From Hydractinia symbiolongicarpus (taxonomy: Eukaryota; Cnidaria; Hydrozoa; Anthoathecata; Hydractiniidae), in NCBI RefSeq assembly GCF_029227915.1, contig NC_079886.1, forward strand, positions 11,803,501 through 11,863,500: DNA of 60,000 bases. The letters are read 5' to 3'. The notes beneath the pieces are model-generated. The model searched no databases and was not told where the DNA came from. It saw only the letters and a program-made list of their open reading frames with translations. Both the position numbers and the translations under genes were made by a program. Below, piece after piece: positions 1-8,666 of the stretch (its first letter is position 1; each line of letters starts with the position of its first letter).

Positions 1-1
1 T

Positions 2-349
2 CCCATTTCTATAGGACTTTCCAGTGTATCCATAGGTGGAGCTATATCCTGTACCATTATCTCGGCATCGATTAAGAGATATCAAAAGAAACTAAACAAA
101 GTCATGAAATTATGTGATGTTGTAACATCTGCTATTGCTGTGTTTGAAAACTCTTTCTCACGAGCATTGAATGATGATAATATTAGCCACATGGAATTTC
201 AAACTTTGTGTGGTATATACTACGAAGCTCTGGAAAAGATGACCAAAACAGATAGAAAGATGGAGAGTGAAACACGCAATCAGTTTGAAAAAAGTTTAAT
301 GGCGGAAGTTCAAAGTCTAAAAAAGACGTTAAATCAGGAACAAAGTTAG
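2..349 (+). CDS. Polinton membrane/coiled-coil protein, 5' end cut by window edge
   Basis: The open frame runs in from base 2 and stops at 349. Its start lies outside the window; the first internal Met is at 104. The visible N-terminus is small and hydrophobic (SIGLSSVSIGGAISCTIISA), followed by a basic stretch and a helical, charged tail rich in Glu, Lys and Gln. The arrangement (hydrophobic hairpin, basic linker, helical tail) matches the proteins at 20755-21196 and 55643-56215 in E2 and E3. I infer a virion- or membrane-associated protein of element E1. Function is not established. It converges on the integrase, with a hairpin between them. Confidence 0.5.
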   Translation, partial: PISIGLSSVSIGGAISCTIISASIKRYQKKLNKVMKLCDVVTSAIAVFENSFSRALNDDNISHMEFQTLCGIYYEALEKMTKTDRKMESETRNQFEKSLMAEVQSLKKTLNQEQS

Positions 350-516
350 TAATGTGTGCCTGTATACCACTCACATATTTCATGTGCTATTTGAAAAATT
401 AATATTTGAAAGTAAGGCGGTTATGACATTATGTGGCGCGATCGTCCCTTTTTTCCCCAAGACTGAGCCATAGCGGCCCTACCTGCCGACCGCCCCGCGC
501 GATCCCAGGCACAATC

Positions 517-541
517 ATCTTTACCAGAAACAGGTAAAGAT
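517..541. terminator. Hairpin between convergent genes of E1
   Basis: A perfect 9-bp stem (ATCTTTACC / GGTAAAGAT) with a 7-base loop lies between the plus-strand gene ending at 349 and the minus-strand integrase ending at 577. Similar hairpins occur between convergent genes in E2 and E3, so a bidirectional 3'-end or terminator role is inferred. Confidence 0.45.
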
Positions 542-576
542 ACTTTTTGTCATTGTCATGACTTCGTCCCCCCTTT

Positions 577-1560
577 TCACCAACCTTGCACATAATCAGG
601 AGGTAAATCTGTATCTTCAGGTATTAACATCAATTCCTCTTTTACAAAAGCCCGTCTAGGTCCGTCTTAAACATAGTACATTACACGGTTACCTGGTTGC
701 ACTATTACCTCACGCAATCTATATGTGTTTTTCGACCATATTCTATCGGTTGCCCGTCTCCGCCCATCATCATGCTCTTCACCGGGTTGCAGTAGATATC
801 TATACAAGCCATCTTTAGGTAATTCTACTTCATAAGGATAACTCTCTTGATTAACCAAAGGCACCTCTTTCATTATAATAGCATCTTTTGGTTTCATACC
901 AATCATCTGCGTCTTTGTATCGTTTAGCCTATCAATCAGTTTATACAGATGCTTAACCCATGTGGATGATACCTTTTCCGAATCATTCAGTTCTTGGGCA
1001 TCTTGTATTTTGAATACATTTTCCGCAAGTATCTTGTTCAACGCCTCAACAAAAGCTGTGTGCGTATGCTTATATTTTGTAGTCGCCCTTTTAATTTCAA
1101 CCTTATGCTTCTCCAACAATTTTGATACATCTGCTTTGAATTCTGAACCGTTATCACATTGGAAAGTTTTCGGATAAGTTAATGGTCCTGCCTTGTAGAT
1201 GTCCTCAATCATAGCGGCAACCTCTTTGGCTTTCTTACTCCTCAAAGGTCGGGCTACTTTGTATCTGGAAGCAGCATCGATTCCCGACAAAATGTACTTA
1301 TATTTATTACCATACAGTATGTCACCGGGCATGTACAATAAATCGAATTGATGTAAATCATTAGGGGTGGTAACTTCATAATGTGGTCTTTCAACATGTT
1401 TTGGAGCGGGTAAATGTACTTGCCAAAATGCTTGTTTTGATAGCCACTTCTTAATCTCCTTTGGCCTGAAGCCGAATCCTCTTAAATTCTGAACAGCCTT
1501 TTGTCCTTTCCATAAATTTTGAGGTTGATAGTAAGTCTCTTGAAGTTTAGAGTTTGACAT
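577..1560 (-). pseudogene. Polinton DDE integrase (retroviral-type), in-frame stop near C-terminus
   Basis: This retroviral-type integrase would insert the element into host DNA. The first 297 residues are open. Catalytic residues are D73 (in HQFDLLYM), D136 (in CDNGSEF) and E172 (in AFVEALNK), giving the D-x35-E spacing of the rve core. An N-terminal helical region precedes the core, and a C-terminal SH3/chromo-like segment follows (LQPGEEHDDGRRRATDRIW). A TAA at 667-669 cuts the frame, but coding similarity to the E2 integrase C-terminus continues in the same frame to a TGA at 577-579, so the original product was about 327 aa. The start ATG at 1558-1560 is preceded by AATAAAAC on the coding strand. 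It converges with the gene at 2-349. Confidence 0.88.
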
Positions 1561-1653
1561 GTTTTATTTATGCACACCTTTATTTATCTCCTTTTTGTTA
1601 TGATGTAGCACGATAAAAGTGCTTAAAAGTATTTTTACTGATTATATATAAAG

Positions 1654-1942
1654 ATGTCTGACAAATCAAACGGATCTACATTGTGATACCACCGATGGTG
1701 GTGTATCCGACTACAAATTAATGAAATTGGCTAAATCCCGTGGGGTGAAGTATATTTGTGGAATGAATAAAGCTAAATTGATTGAGGTGATTGAGAGGAA
1801 TGATATGGATCCATCCTACACCATCGACCTAGATACCAAACAAGAATGGTATGGATACTGTTCCAACTGGAGGGTAAACAACAGAGAAGCATATCTAAGA
1901 TGTCAAAAACGTTATAACGATAAGAGATCTTCCAAAAGGTGA
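1654..1942 (+). pseudogene. Small SAP/Rho_N-like protein, frameshifted
   Basis: A TATA-like sequence (TTATATATAAAG) ends directly before an ATG at 1654. The frame opened there stops at 1684-1686, while the open frame that follows (Met at 1721, 73 aa) is one phase away, which suggests a small indel. The 73-aa part begins with a helix-turn-helix-like stretch (LAKSRGVKYICGMNKAKLIE) resembling the SAP/Rho_N fold of its neighbours. It ends in an Arg/Lys-rich tail (CQKRYNDKRSSKR). Nucleic-acid binding is inferred from the fold and charge. It is the first of three consecutive SAP-like genes in E1. Confidence 0.5.
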
Positions 1943-2052
1943 TTGGACCTCGATTGTTACTCGCGCGAGTAACAAATGTTATGAATCTTTTTTTTAGTTT
2001 CACGATTATAAAACTATCTTAAAGGTTCATAAATCGTATATCATAAACCGGC
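1935..2052 (+). promoter_or_regulatory. Repeated intergenic module, copy 1: palindrome, T-run, TATA box
   Basis: The module holds, in order: AAGGTG...GATTG, the perfect 18-bp palindrome GTTACTCGCGCGAGTAAC (1956-1973), AAATGTTATGAA, a T-run, and a TATA-like ATTATAAAACT at about 2005. A conserved segment then leads to the ATG at 2053. The same order with high identity recurs at 2558-2685, with nearly the same palindrome-to-ATG distance (79 versus 81 bases). I read it as a terminator for the upstream gene plus a core promoter for the next. Confidence 0.65.
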
Positions 2053-2511
2053 ATGGCTACACTTTCTTACTCAGACTTTTTTGACTCAGACTTTTTTTAC
2101 ATCCGACAGGGGACGATTCCCCAATTAAGAAAACTCGCTAGAGAACTCGGCCTACATGGCTACTCAAGGCTCAGAAAGGCCGAGCTGATCGAATTATTGA
2201 CACCCACTATCGTGTCAGCACCGGTACCCGTGCCGAGACCAAATGGATCAGCACCGATACCCATGAATCCAATCGATGAGGATAATGTTGAGCCGCATCA
2301 GCCGGCTATCCCAGACTACGACATTGATACCTTGGATGAATCGGAAAAATGTATAATTTGCTATTCAAAACGAAAGGACGCGACCATTGTTCATGGGACC
2401 ACCGGGCATTTTTGCTGCTGTTTATTGTGCGCATCTATATTGAAATCGGAGGGAGATAAATACCCCATATGTCGCGCATCCATCGATCTTTTCATTAAAC
2501 AATATAATTGA
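2053..2511 (+). CDS. SAP-like domain + MDM2-type RING finger protein (candidate E3 ubiquitin ligase)
   Basis: The 152-aa product has an N-terminal SAP/Rho_N-like helix pair (about residues 21-50), a Val/Pro-rich linker, an acidic stretch (70-98) and a C-terminal RING. Zinc-ligand positions are C100, C103, H114, T117, H119, C123, C126 and C140. Their spacing equals that of the C2H2C4 RING of MDM2 and MDMX. A tyrosine (Y137, codon TAC) sits where the seventh ligand cysteine belongs. The protein ends 12 residues after the last ligand, and an aromatic Y151 lies at the place of the MDM2 C-terminal tail tyrosine. A role in ubiquitin transfer or in recruiting host RING partners is inferred. The Y137 change may disable one zinc site. 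The start follows the TATA module. Confidence 0.75.
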   Translation: MATLSYSDFFDSDFFYIRQGTIPQLRKLARELGLHGYSRLRKAELIELLTPTIVSAPVPVPRPNGSAPIPMNPIDEDNVEPHQPAIPDYDIDTLDESEKCIICYSKRKDATIVHGTTGHFCCCLLCASILKSEGDKYPICRASIDLFIKQYN

Positions 2512-2536
2512 GGGGTCAGATTGCAAACTAAAAATT

Positions 2537-2555
2537 GAATCCTATCACTGTAATG
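2537..2555. repeat. Shared 3'-flank repeat, copy 1
   Basis: GAATCCTATCACTGTAATG starts 25 bases after the RING gene's stop codon. The identical 19 bases recur directly at the polB stop (6600-6618). In both places a G-rich stretch containing GTGGGGGCC follows. It belongs to the repeated intergenic module. Confidence 0.7.
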
Positions 2556-2557
2556 TG

Positions 2558-2685
2558 AAGGTGGGGGCCACCTAGATTGTTTTTTTGTTACTCGCGCGAG
2601 TAACAAATGTTATGAACCTTTTTTTTAGTTGCATGATTATAAAAAACTATCTTAAAGGTCCATAGATCGTATATCACAACCCGAT
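2558..2685 (+). promoter_or_regulatory. Repeated intergenic module, copy 2: palindrome, T-run, TATA box
   Basis: This second copy of the module drives the SAP/polB gene. It contains AAGGTGGGGGCCACC, the 18-bp palindrome GTTACTCGCGCGAGTAAC at 2587-2604, a T8 run, and TATA-like ATTATAAAAAACT near 2635. The same CTTAAAGGT / CATA / ATCGTATATCA blocks as copy 1 lead to the ATG at 2686. Differences from copy 1 are scattered substitutions and short indels. Confidence 0.65.
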
Positions 2686-3339
2686 ATGACTTCGAGAAAT
2701 ACAGTTTCCGAATTAAGGGATCTCGCTAGAGAACGCGGCCTACATGGCTACTCAAGGCTCAGAAAGACCGATCTAATTGAATTATTGACACCCACTACCG
2801 TGTCAGCACCGGTACCCGTGCCGAGACCCACCAGACCAGTACCAGCGCCGAGACCAAATAGACCAATACCGATGCCTAGACCCGTACCAGCACCGAGACC
2901 CTCGAGATCCGGTACTAGCCAACAAGACATGGATTTGTTTGAGCGGCAAGAAATGGCTAAAACTAGACCTCAGATAAAAAGTAAGTTGAATGAATGGAGG
3001 GAATGGTTGATAAATCATGTACCTAAGGCTATTAAGGATAAAACAACAAAAGCTTTCAAAACCATGAAGGATAAGATCATGGGTTTGTATAAAAAGGTAG
3101 GTGAGGGACCGGCTGTACCGAAAGAGGAAAAACCATATACCCCTATTGAAGAAGCGTTTGTAGGTTCATACAAACGCTTCAAGATAAACTCGGATGGTAA
3201 GAAGAATGTTAGGGTAGTTTTGAAAAAGGTTCATCCTATCGTTAAGAGGTTGATGAAGGACTTGCTCGAACAGAAGAAGTCTTTGAAGACTCAGGCGACA
3301 TTGTGGGTGAGGTACCCACCTTACCCACTCAAGGGATGA
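2686..3339 (+). pseudogene. SAP + proline-rich N-terminal leader of the E1 DNA polymerase, out of frame with it
   Basis: The first 40 residues form a SAP/Rho_N-like domain (ELRDLARERGLHGYSRLRK) nearly identical to that of the RING protein. A run of V/A-P-x-P-R-P repeats (residues 43-83) follows, then a basic, helical region with many Lys and Trp. Polinton polymerases often carry long N-terminal extensions, and a terminal-protein role for this region is possible but not shown. Coding-like sequence passes through other frames between about 3270 and 3380, where it meets the polB frame. At least one and probably two small indels therefore separate this leader from the polymerase. It shares promoter, leader and 3' flank with the RING gene. 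Confidence 0.7.
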
Positions 3340-3379
3340 TTTATCCAATGAGGATTTATCCAATCCTAAATCCATAGTA

Positions 3380-6300
3380 ATGTATGTTGATAAAGCTTTC
3401 AACAGCTATATGGAGATACTGCACGCCCACGATGACATTTCTGATGTTTTCGATCGGATGTGTAATAAGATAATCGAGCAGATTGAAAACCCTGCTCTAC
3501 CCGCCAGCGGGTTCACAATCGAAAGGATCCTACATATGCATGTGGACTTTCATAGACTGAAATTAACCAGAGGTAGTTCTTACTTGCCGCTACCCAAGAA
3601 TTTCAGTGGAAAGCGATCTGTGATTAACCCTCATAACGAGGATGATGATGAATGTTTCAAATGGGCCGTTTTAGCTGCCATATATCATGATGAGATCAAT
3701 AATCATCCTGAACGAATCTCAAACCTTAAGAAGTTTGAAGGCAAGTGTAATTGGAATGGTATATCTTTCCCAATGGCACTAAACAAGATTGATTTGTTTG
3801 AGAGAAGGAACCCCGATGTCGCTGTGCATGTTTTGACAAAGGATGAGGGAGAAGGTATCTACATGTGTCGCAAGTGGAAGCATCTGGATCGTAAGGAGAC
3901 GGTTGTTTTGTTTTTACTGTGTGAGGGGGATAAGAGACATTATATCGCTGTTAAGAACTTGAGCGGTGTCCTGAGCAAGGCCAACTCAAAGCATGAACAT
4001 AAGGAGTATTATTGCTTGAATTGTCTAAATGGATTCTTAAGCGAACAGAAAAGGGATGAGCACTTTGAATATTGTAAATATAACGATGCTGCTAAGATTC
4101 AACTCCCTGAAGAGGGTAGCACCGTTAAATTTCACAATGGTCAGTACCAGCTCAAAGCCCCATTTATCATGTATGCCGATTTCGAAGCCTTCACAAAAGA
4201 TTTGCCTGAGGAAGAGAGAAAATGCGGATCATCCACGGAGAAAGTTGGTAAGCATATCCCTACAGGTTTCTGTTGTTATAGCAAATTTGCTCATGGTGAA
4301 GTTTCGAACCCTCTGACGCTTTACCGCGGTGAGGACTGTGTTTCACGATTTGTTGATCATGTAGTTTCTGAGTCTAAAAGGTTATATAATATGTTTCCAA
4401 AAATAAGTATGCAAGATCTCACCGATGAAGAACTTGATGGCTATAAAAATGCCACCAAATGCCACATCTGCATGGGAGAATTTAGTGAATATGACGTCAA
4501 GGTTAGAGATCACTGTCATTTTACAGGTAAGTTTCGTGGATCTGCCCATAGAGAATGTAATCTCCGATATAAGGTACCCAATTATATTCCAGTTGTCTTC
4601 CATAATCTTAGCGGATATGATGCACATCTATTTATCAAAGAGCTTGCGAAGCAGTATGGAGAAGGGGGTATGAGTGTAATCGCTGAAAATAAAGAGAAAT
4701 ATATCTCTTTCTCGACTGATGTTAAGGTTGGTGAAAAAAATGGGGAGACCAAAGACAAAAAGATACAGCTGAGATTCATAGACTCATTCAGATTTATGGC
4801 AAGCGGCTTGAATTCGTTGGTAAACAATCTATCTGATGATCAGTGTAAAAATCTTCGAAAATTCTTCAATGATGATGAGCAATTCAAAATAATGAGAAGA
4901 AAGGGTGTATACCCCTATGAATATGTTGATTCATTCGATAGGTTTAATGAAACTAAGCTTCCGTTGAAAGATGACTTTTATAGCAAGTTGAACATGAATG
5001 GTATCAGTGATGCCGATTATGCGCATGCCCAGAAGGTGTGGAAGGACATGGAAGTTGAAAATATGGGTGCTTATCATGATATCTATCTCAAGACAGACGT
5101 TCTATTACTTGCCGATGTTTTTGAGACTTTTAGGGAAACATGTTTGACAAACTATAAACTGGATCCTTCACATTTTTACACGGCTCCGGGATTAGCCTGG
5201 CAGGCCTGTCTGAAAAAGACAGATGTTGAGCTAGATTTGTTGTCCGATATAGATATGTTACTGTTTGTGGAGAGGGGTATTAGGGGCGGTCTCTGTCAGG
5301 CTGTTCATAGACACGCCAAGGCCAATAACCCATATATGGGTGAGATGTATAATACTTCTGAAGAGACCACCTATCTACAATACCTAGATGCTAACAATCT
5401 GTATGGATGGGCTATGATACAGAAGCTGCCGACCGGAGGTTTTGAGTGGGATGATGCTAGTAAATTTATCGCTAAACTCATTTCAAAGTTGGCTTCGGAA
5501 AATGGTGAATATGGTTACTTACTTGAGGTTGATGCAAGATATCCGCGGGAGCTTCATGATACTCATAACGATCTTCCTTTCATGCCTGAGAGGAAGGTGA
5601 TTAATGGCGTCGAAAAGCTGACACCGCGTCTTTCAGACAAGAAGAACTATGTCATTCACATCCGTGCACTTGATCAAGCGTTGAAGCACGGTCTCATTCT
5701 TGAGAAGGTTCATAGGGTACTGAGGTTTAAGCAAAGCGCATGGTTGAAACCTTATATCGATTTTAATACCGATCTGCGTACCAAATCAACGAATGACTTC
5801 GAAAAGGACTTTTTCAAGCTGATGAACAATTCAGTCTTTGGTAAAACTATGGAGAATCAACGTAGACACAAAGACATACGCTTGGCTACCAAGAAAGAAC
5901 AATATGAGAAGCTGGTGAAGAAGCTCAACTTCAAGGGTGGTGCTATCTGTTTCTCGGAAACACTGATGGGCATAGAGATGTCCAAGATCAAGATCAAACT
6001 GAACAAGCCAATCTACCTAGGAACGGCGATCCTCCATCTATCTAAGTTGGTTATGTATGAGTTCCACTATGATTACATGAGACCGAAATATGGTAATGAT
6101 GTAAAGCTTTGCTACATGGATATAGATTCATTCGTGTACCACATCAAAACCAACGACTTCTACAAAGATATCGCTGATGATGTGCCGACGAGATTTGACA
6201 CATCAGGGTACGATAGGAGAGATGGTAGACCTCTACCATTAGGTTTGAATAAAAAGATCATAGGTCTGATGAAGGATGAGTTAGGTAGTAAGGTAATGAC

Positions 6301-6601
6301 GGAGTTTGTCGCTCTTAGAGCGAAGAATTATGCTTATAAACAGCTAGACGGAAAAGAAGACAAGAAGTGCAAAGGAGTCAAGAAATGTGTGGTGAAGAAG
6401 ACCATAGGGTTTGATGATTATAAGAGATGCTTGTTCGATGGTGTGAATATTTACAGAGAACAGATTACCTTCCAATCGATTATGCATGATATTCACTCGG
6501 TAAAAACAAATAAACTCGCACTCAATGCGGATGATGATAAGCGCATAATTTTAGAAGATGGTATTACTACGTACGCTAGAGGCCATTATAAACACAGTTG
6601 A
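3380..6601 (+). CDS. Polinton family-B DNA polymerase with endonuclease VII-like insert (E1)
   Basis: This large open frame of 1073 aa would replicate the element, probably by protein priming. Domains in order: a papain/OTU-like N-terminal region with C92-x2-W95 and H187-Y188; a zinc finger starting at C212/C215; exonuclease motif I (D267, E269 in YADFE); an HNH/endonuclease VII-like zinc module (C361, C364, D377-H-C-H380); Exo II (GYD, D414); Exo III (Y-L-K-T-D573). The palm follows: motif A D670 in YLDANNLYG, motif B N817-S-x-F-G-K-T, and motif C YMDIDS (D914, D916). Motif C carries Ile where Thr is usual. The C-terminal end (HYKHS) is followed directly by the shared 3'-flank repeat. The catalytic frame looks intact, but its leader is frame-shifted, so the gene as a whole may be dead. 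Confidence 0.92.
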   Translation: MYVDKAFNSYMEILHAHDDISDVFDRMCNKIIEQIENPALPASGFTIERILHMHVDFHRLKLTRGSSYLPLPKNFSGKRSVINPHNEDDDECFKWAVLAAIYHDEINNHPERISNLKKFEGKCNWNGISFPMALNKIDLFERRNPDVAVHVLTKDEGEGIYMCRKWKHLDRKETVVLFLLCEGDKRHYIAVKNLSGVLSKANSKHEHKEYYCLNCLNGFLSEQKRDEHFEYCKYNDAAKIQLPEEGSTVKFHNGQYQLKAPFIMYADFEAFTKDLPEEERKCGSSTEKVGKHIPTGFCCYSKFAHGEVSNPLTLYRGEDCVSRFVDHVVSESKRLYNMFPKISMQDLTDEELDGYKNATKCHICMGEFSEYDVKVRDHCHFTGKFRGSAHRECNLRYKVPNYIPVVFHNLSGYDAHLFIKELAKQYGEGGMSVIAENKEKYISFSTDVKVGEKNGETKDKKIQLRFIDSFRFMASGLNSLVNNLSDDQCKNLRKFFNDDEQFKIMRRKGVYPYEYVDSFDRFNETKLPLKDDFYSKLNMNGISDADYAHAQKVWKDMEVENMGAYHDIYLKTDVLLLADVFETFRETCLTNYKLDPSHFYTAPGLAWQACLKKTDVELDLLSDIDMLLFVERGIRGGLCQAVHRHAKANNPYMGEMYNTSEETTYLQYLDANNLYGWAMIQKLPTGGFEWDDASKFIAKLISKLASENGEYGYLLEVDARYPRELHDTHNDLPFMPERKVINGVEKLTPRLSDKKNYVIHIRALDQALKHGLILEKVHRVLRFKQSAWLKPYIDFNTDLRTKSTNDFEKDFFKLMNNSVFGKTMENQRRHKDIRLATKKEQYEKLVKKLNFKGGAICFSETLMGIEMSKIKIKLNKPIYLGTAILHLSKLVMYEFHYDYMRPKYGNDVKLCYMDIDSFVYHIKTNDFYKDIADDVPTRFDTSGYDRRDGRPLPLGLNKKIIGLMKDELGSKVMTEFVALRAKNYAYKQLDGKEDKKCKGVKKCVVKKTIGFDDYKRCLFDGVNIYREQITFQSIMHDIHSVKTNKLALNADDDKRIILEDGITTYARGHYKHS

Positions 6602-6618
6602 ATCCTATCACTGTAATG
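6600..6618. repeat. Shared 3'-flank repeat, copy 2
   Basis: These 19 bases equal those at 2537-2555 and overlap the polB stop codon. They mark the end of recognisable E1 sequence. Confidence 0.7.
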
Positions 6619-6690
6619 GGGGGACACGGCAGGGGTGGGGGCCCAGGGGGTGGGGGGGACACGGCGGGGATTGGGGGATTGGGGAGAGAA
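6618..6690 (+). other. G-rich tract with G-quadruplex potential
   Basis: At least eight runs of four or more G are separated by 1-7 bases (for example GGGGTGGGGGCCCAGGGGG). The tract lies at the junction between the end of E1 polB and the start of recognisable E2 polB. It is strand-asymmetric: all runs are on the plus strand. Confidence 0.6.
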
Positions 6691-6746
6691 ATTCTTCTAT
6701 CGTTGATTTAACGGGTATGATCTATTCTTCTGACGTAAAATGGTAA

Positions 6747-8604
6747 AGTGCTAAGGGATTTTGTCCTAACATTGGCATTTCCCTATCTCTGTACGCGTGG
6801 TTGTCGAGCTATGACCAGCTGAATCATGTCGGCCCCGTCGATCATGAGGCCTTCTATAGCAGCTTCAGTGGTAAAAACACTCTCTGGCCTGAAGATTACC
6901 AGGCGTTCCGAGATGAGTTCTACAAGAGGGGCTGCGTCACAATGATGGATTGGCTAGCCGAGTACAACTTGGTGGACGTAGTACCCTTTGTCGAGGCTGT
7001 CAACAAGACTCGCAACACGTACTATGAAGATGAGATTGACATTTTGAAAGACGCCGTGAGTATACCAGGCGTATCAATGCGCTATGTCCTGAACAAGTCC
7101 CTGCGCTTGAACCCCGAAAAAGAGCTGTATGCACCGGGGGACCCCTGCACGCACAAATGTCAAGACAATTGCATCAAAGCTCGGTGTAAGGCCTGCATAG
7201 AGGTTAAAAAAGCGTGCGATGAGTGTACCAAGAACTAGGCCTATGAGCTCCTACAAACGGGCATGGTAGGTGGCCCCGCTATCGTCTTCTGCAGATACCA
7301 CGAGAGGGATGTGACAGCCATCAGATCTCACATCCATGACAACCCCCGCAAGTGCAAGACCATACTAGGCTACGATACGAACATGCTCTACCCGAGCACC
7401 CTGCTGGAGGATTTCCCTTGTGGTAAGGAGAAGCTGATAAAGGTCGCCAAACCTACCGAGGGGTTGGAGGCACTGGAGCAAGGCGTTTTAGACGGCTCGC
7501 TCTTCGGTTTTGCGCAAGTAGATATCGAAGTGCCCGCCGAGCTGTATGACAAGTTCAGCGAAATGTCCCCGCTATTCGTGGTGAAGGAGATACCCGATAG
7601 CCAAATACCGCAGCACATACACGAGTATTTGACTAAGACCGGGCGCGAACGTATCCCTGGTACCAGGAAGCTCCTGGGGTTGATGAAAGCGGAGAAGATC
7701 CTGCTGTGTACAGCCCTGCTAAAATGGTACCTAGAGCATGGGTTAAAAGTCACCGGCTTTTACCAGTTCCTCACGTACTCACGAGGTTAGCCATTCGCGT
7801 GGTTCCCGGAAGAGATTGCGGATGCACGACGCCAAGCTGATAAAGACTCTGATAAGCGCATCGCGGGAGATACAGCCAAGCTGAAATGTAACAGCTTCTA
7901 TGGAAAAATGATCGAAGACCTGGCAAGGCACGCCAACACCAGCTTTACCAGGGACGAGAAGGTGGTAGATGCGGCAATGAGGAGCCCATACCTGGAGGAT
8001 TTGGAAGAGGTTGGAGACGTGTACGAGGTGAGAAGGGGGAAGCAAAGGGTGGCCATCGATCCATATGTTTACCAATTAGCCAAGTTGCGCATGCTGGATT
8101 TCTATTATGATTTTCTGGATCGGTACGTCGATCGCCGAGACTTTGAATACGTGTACATGGATACAGATAGCGCGTATTTTGCAATCTCTGGAGAAGAATT
8201 GCGAGATGTCGTTCGCCCCGAAACTCTCGAGTGGTATGACGCTGATGTTCCGAAATGGCTCGTCACCGACAAACACTCCAGTCGAACGGGAGGGTTGTTC
8301 AAACCTGAATTCATCGAGTCTAGGATGATTGCATTGATGGCGAAGTGCTATTTCGTTGAAGGTAAGGAAGGTACAAAATTCTCGTGTAAAGGAACGTCAA
8401 AGAGGCAGAATGAAGTAACTTGGCATAGGTATATGAGCACGTTAAAGGGTGAGATTGACACTGCCAAAAATTTAGGTTTCCGGGTTCCAGGTTCACAAAC
8501 AAGGCATGGTGACGTATGAGCAAAACAAGCTGGGGCTATCGGCGTTCTATGACAAAAGAGTTGTGCATGAGGATGACGTGCACACATCCCCATTCATGTT
8601 GTAA
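6747..8604 (+). pseudogene. Polinton family-B DNA polymerase, C-terminal half (E2)
   Basis: One frame is coding-like from about 6747. It has in-frame TAG stops at 7236-7238 and 7788-7790 and a frameshift near 8490-8506. It then runs to TAA at 8602-8604. Landmarks: PVDHEAFYSSFSGK, a Cys-rich cluster (CTHKCQDNCIKARCKAC), motif A (GYDTNMLYP), motif B (KCNSFYGK), motif C (YMDTDSA) and the typical end MVTYEQNKLGLSAFYDK. The exonuclease-containing N-terminal half is missing. This lineage differs from the E1 polymerase (no endonuclease VII insert here, canonical YxDTDS). Closely similar fragments lie at 27890-28526 and 29661-30297. Confidence 0.88.
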
Positions 8605-8628
8605 AATAGCGAGGTTATCCTGTCCAGA

Positions 8629-8653
8629 TTCTGTGAAGTAGTACCTCACAGAA
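8629..8653. terminator. Hairpin after E2 polB
   Basis: A perfect 8-bp stem (TTCTGTGA / TCACAGAA) with a 9-base loop lies 24 bases after the polB stop and before the next ATG at 8667. A 3'-end function is inferred by analogy with the other intergenic hairpins. Confidence 0.35.
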
Positions 8654-8666
8654 ATTAACAAAAAAA

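Larger units (their letters stand above)
2..6618. mobile_element. E1: partial Polinton/Maverick-like element
   Basis: Integrase, protein-primed-type polB and SAP/RING accessory genes form one cluster. The left end is outside the window. No terminal inverted repeat is visible at the right end, where the sequence passes through the G-rich tract into E2. Capsid genes are not in this part. Confidence 0.75.

Noticed and set aside
7236-7790. TAG recoding in the E2 polymerase (two in-frame TAG codons in one long frame)
   Set aside because: A frameshift follows, and neighbouring genes are broken by TAA and TGA as well as TAG, so ordinary decay explains it.
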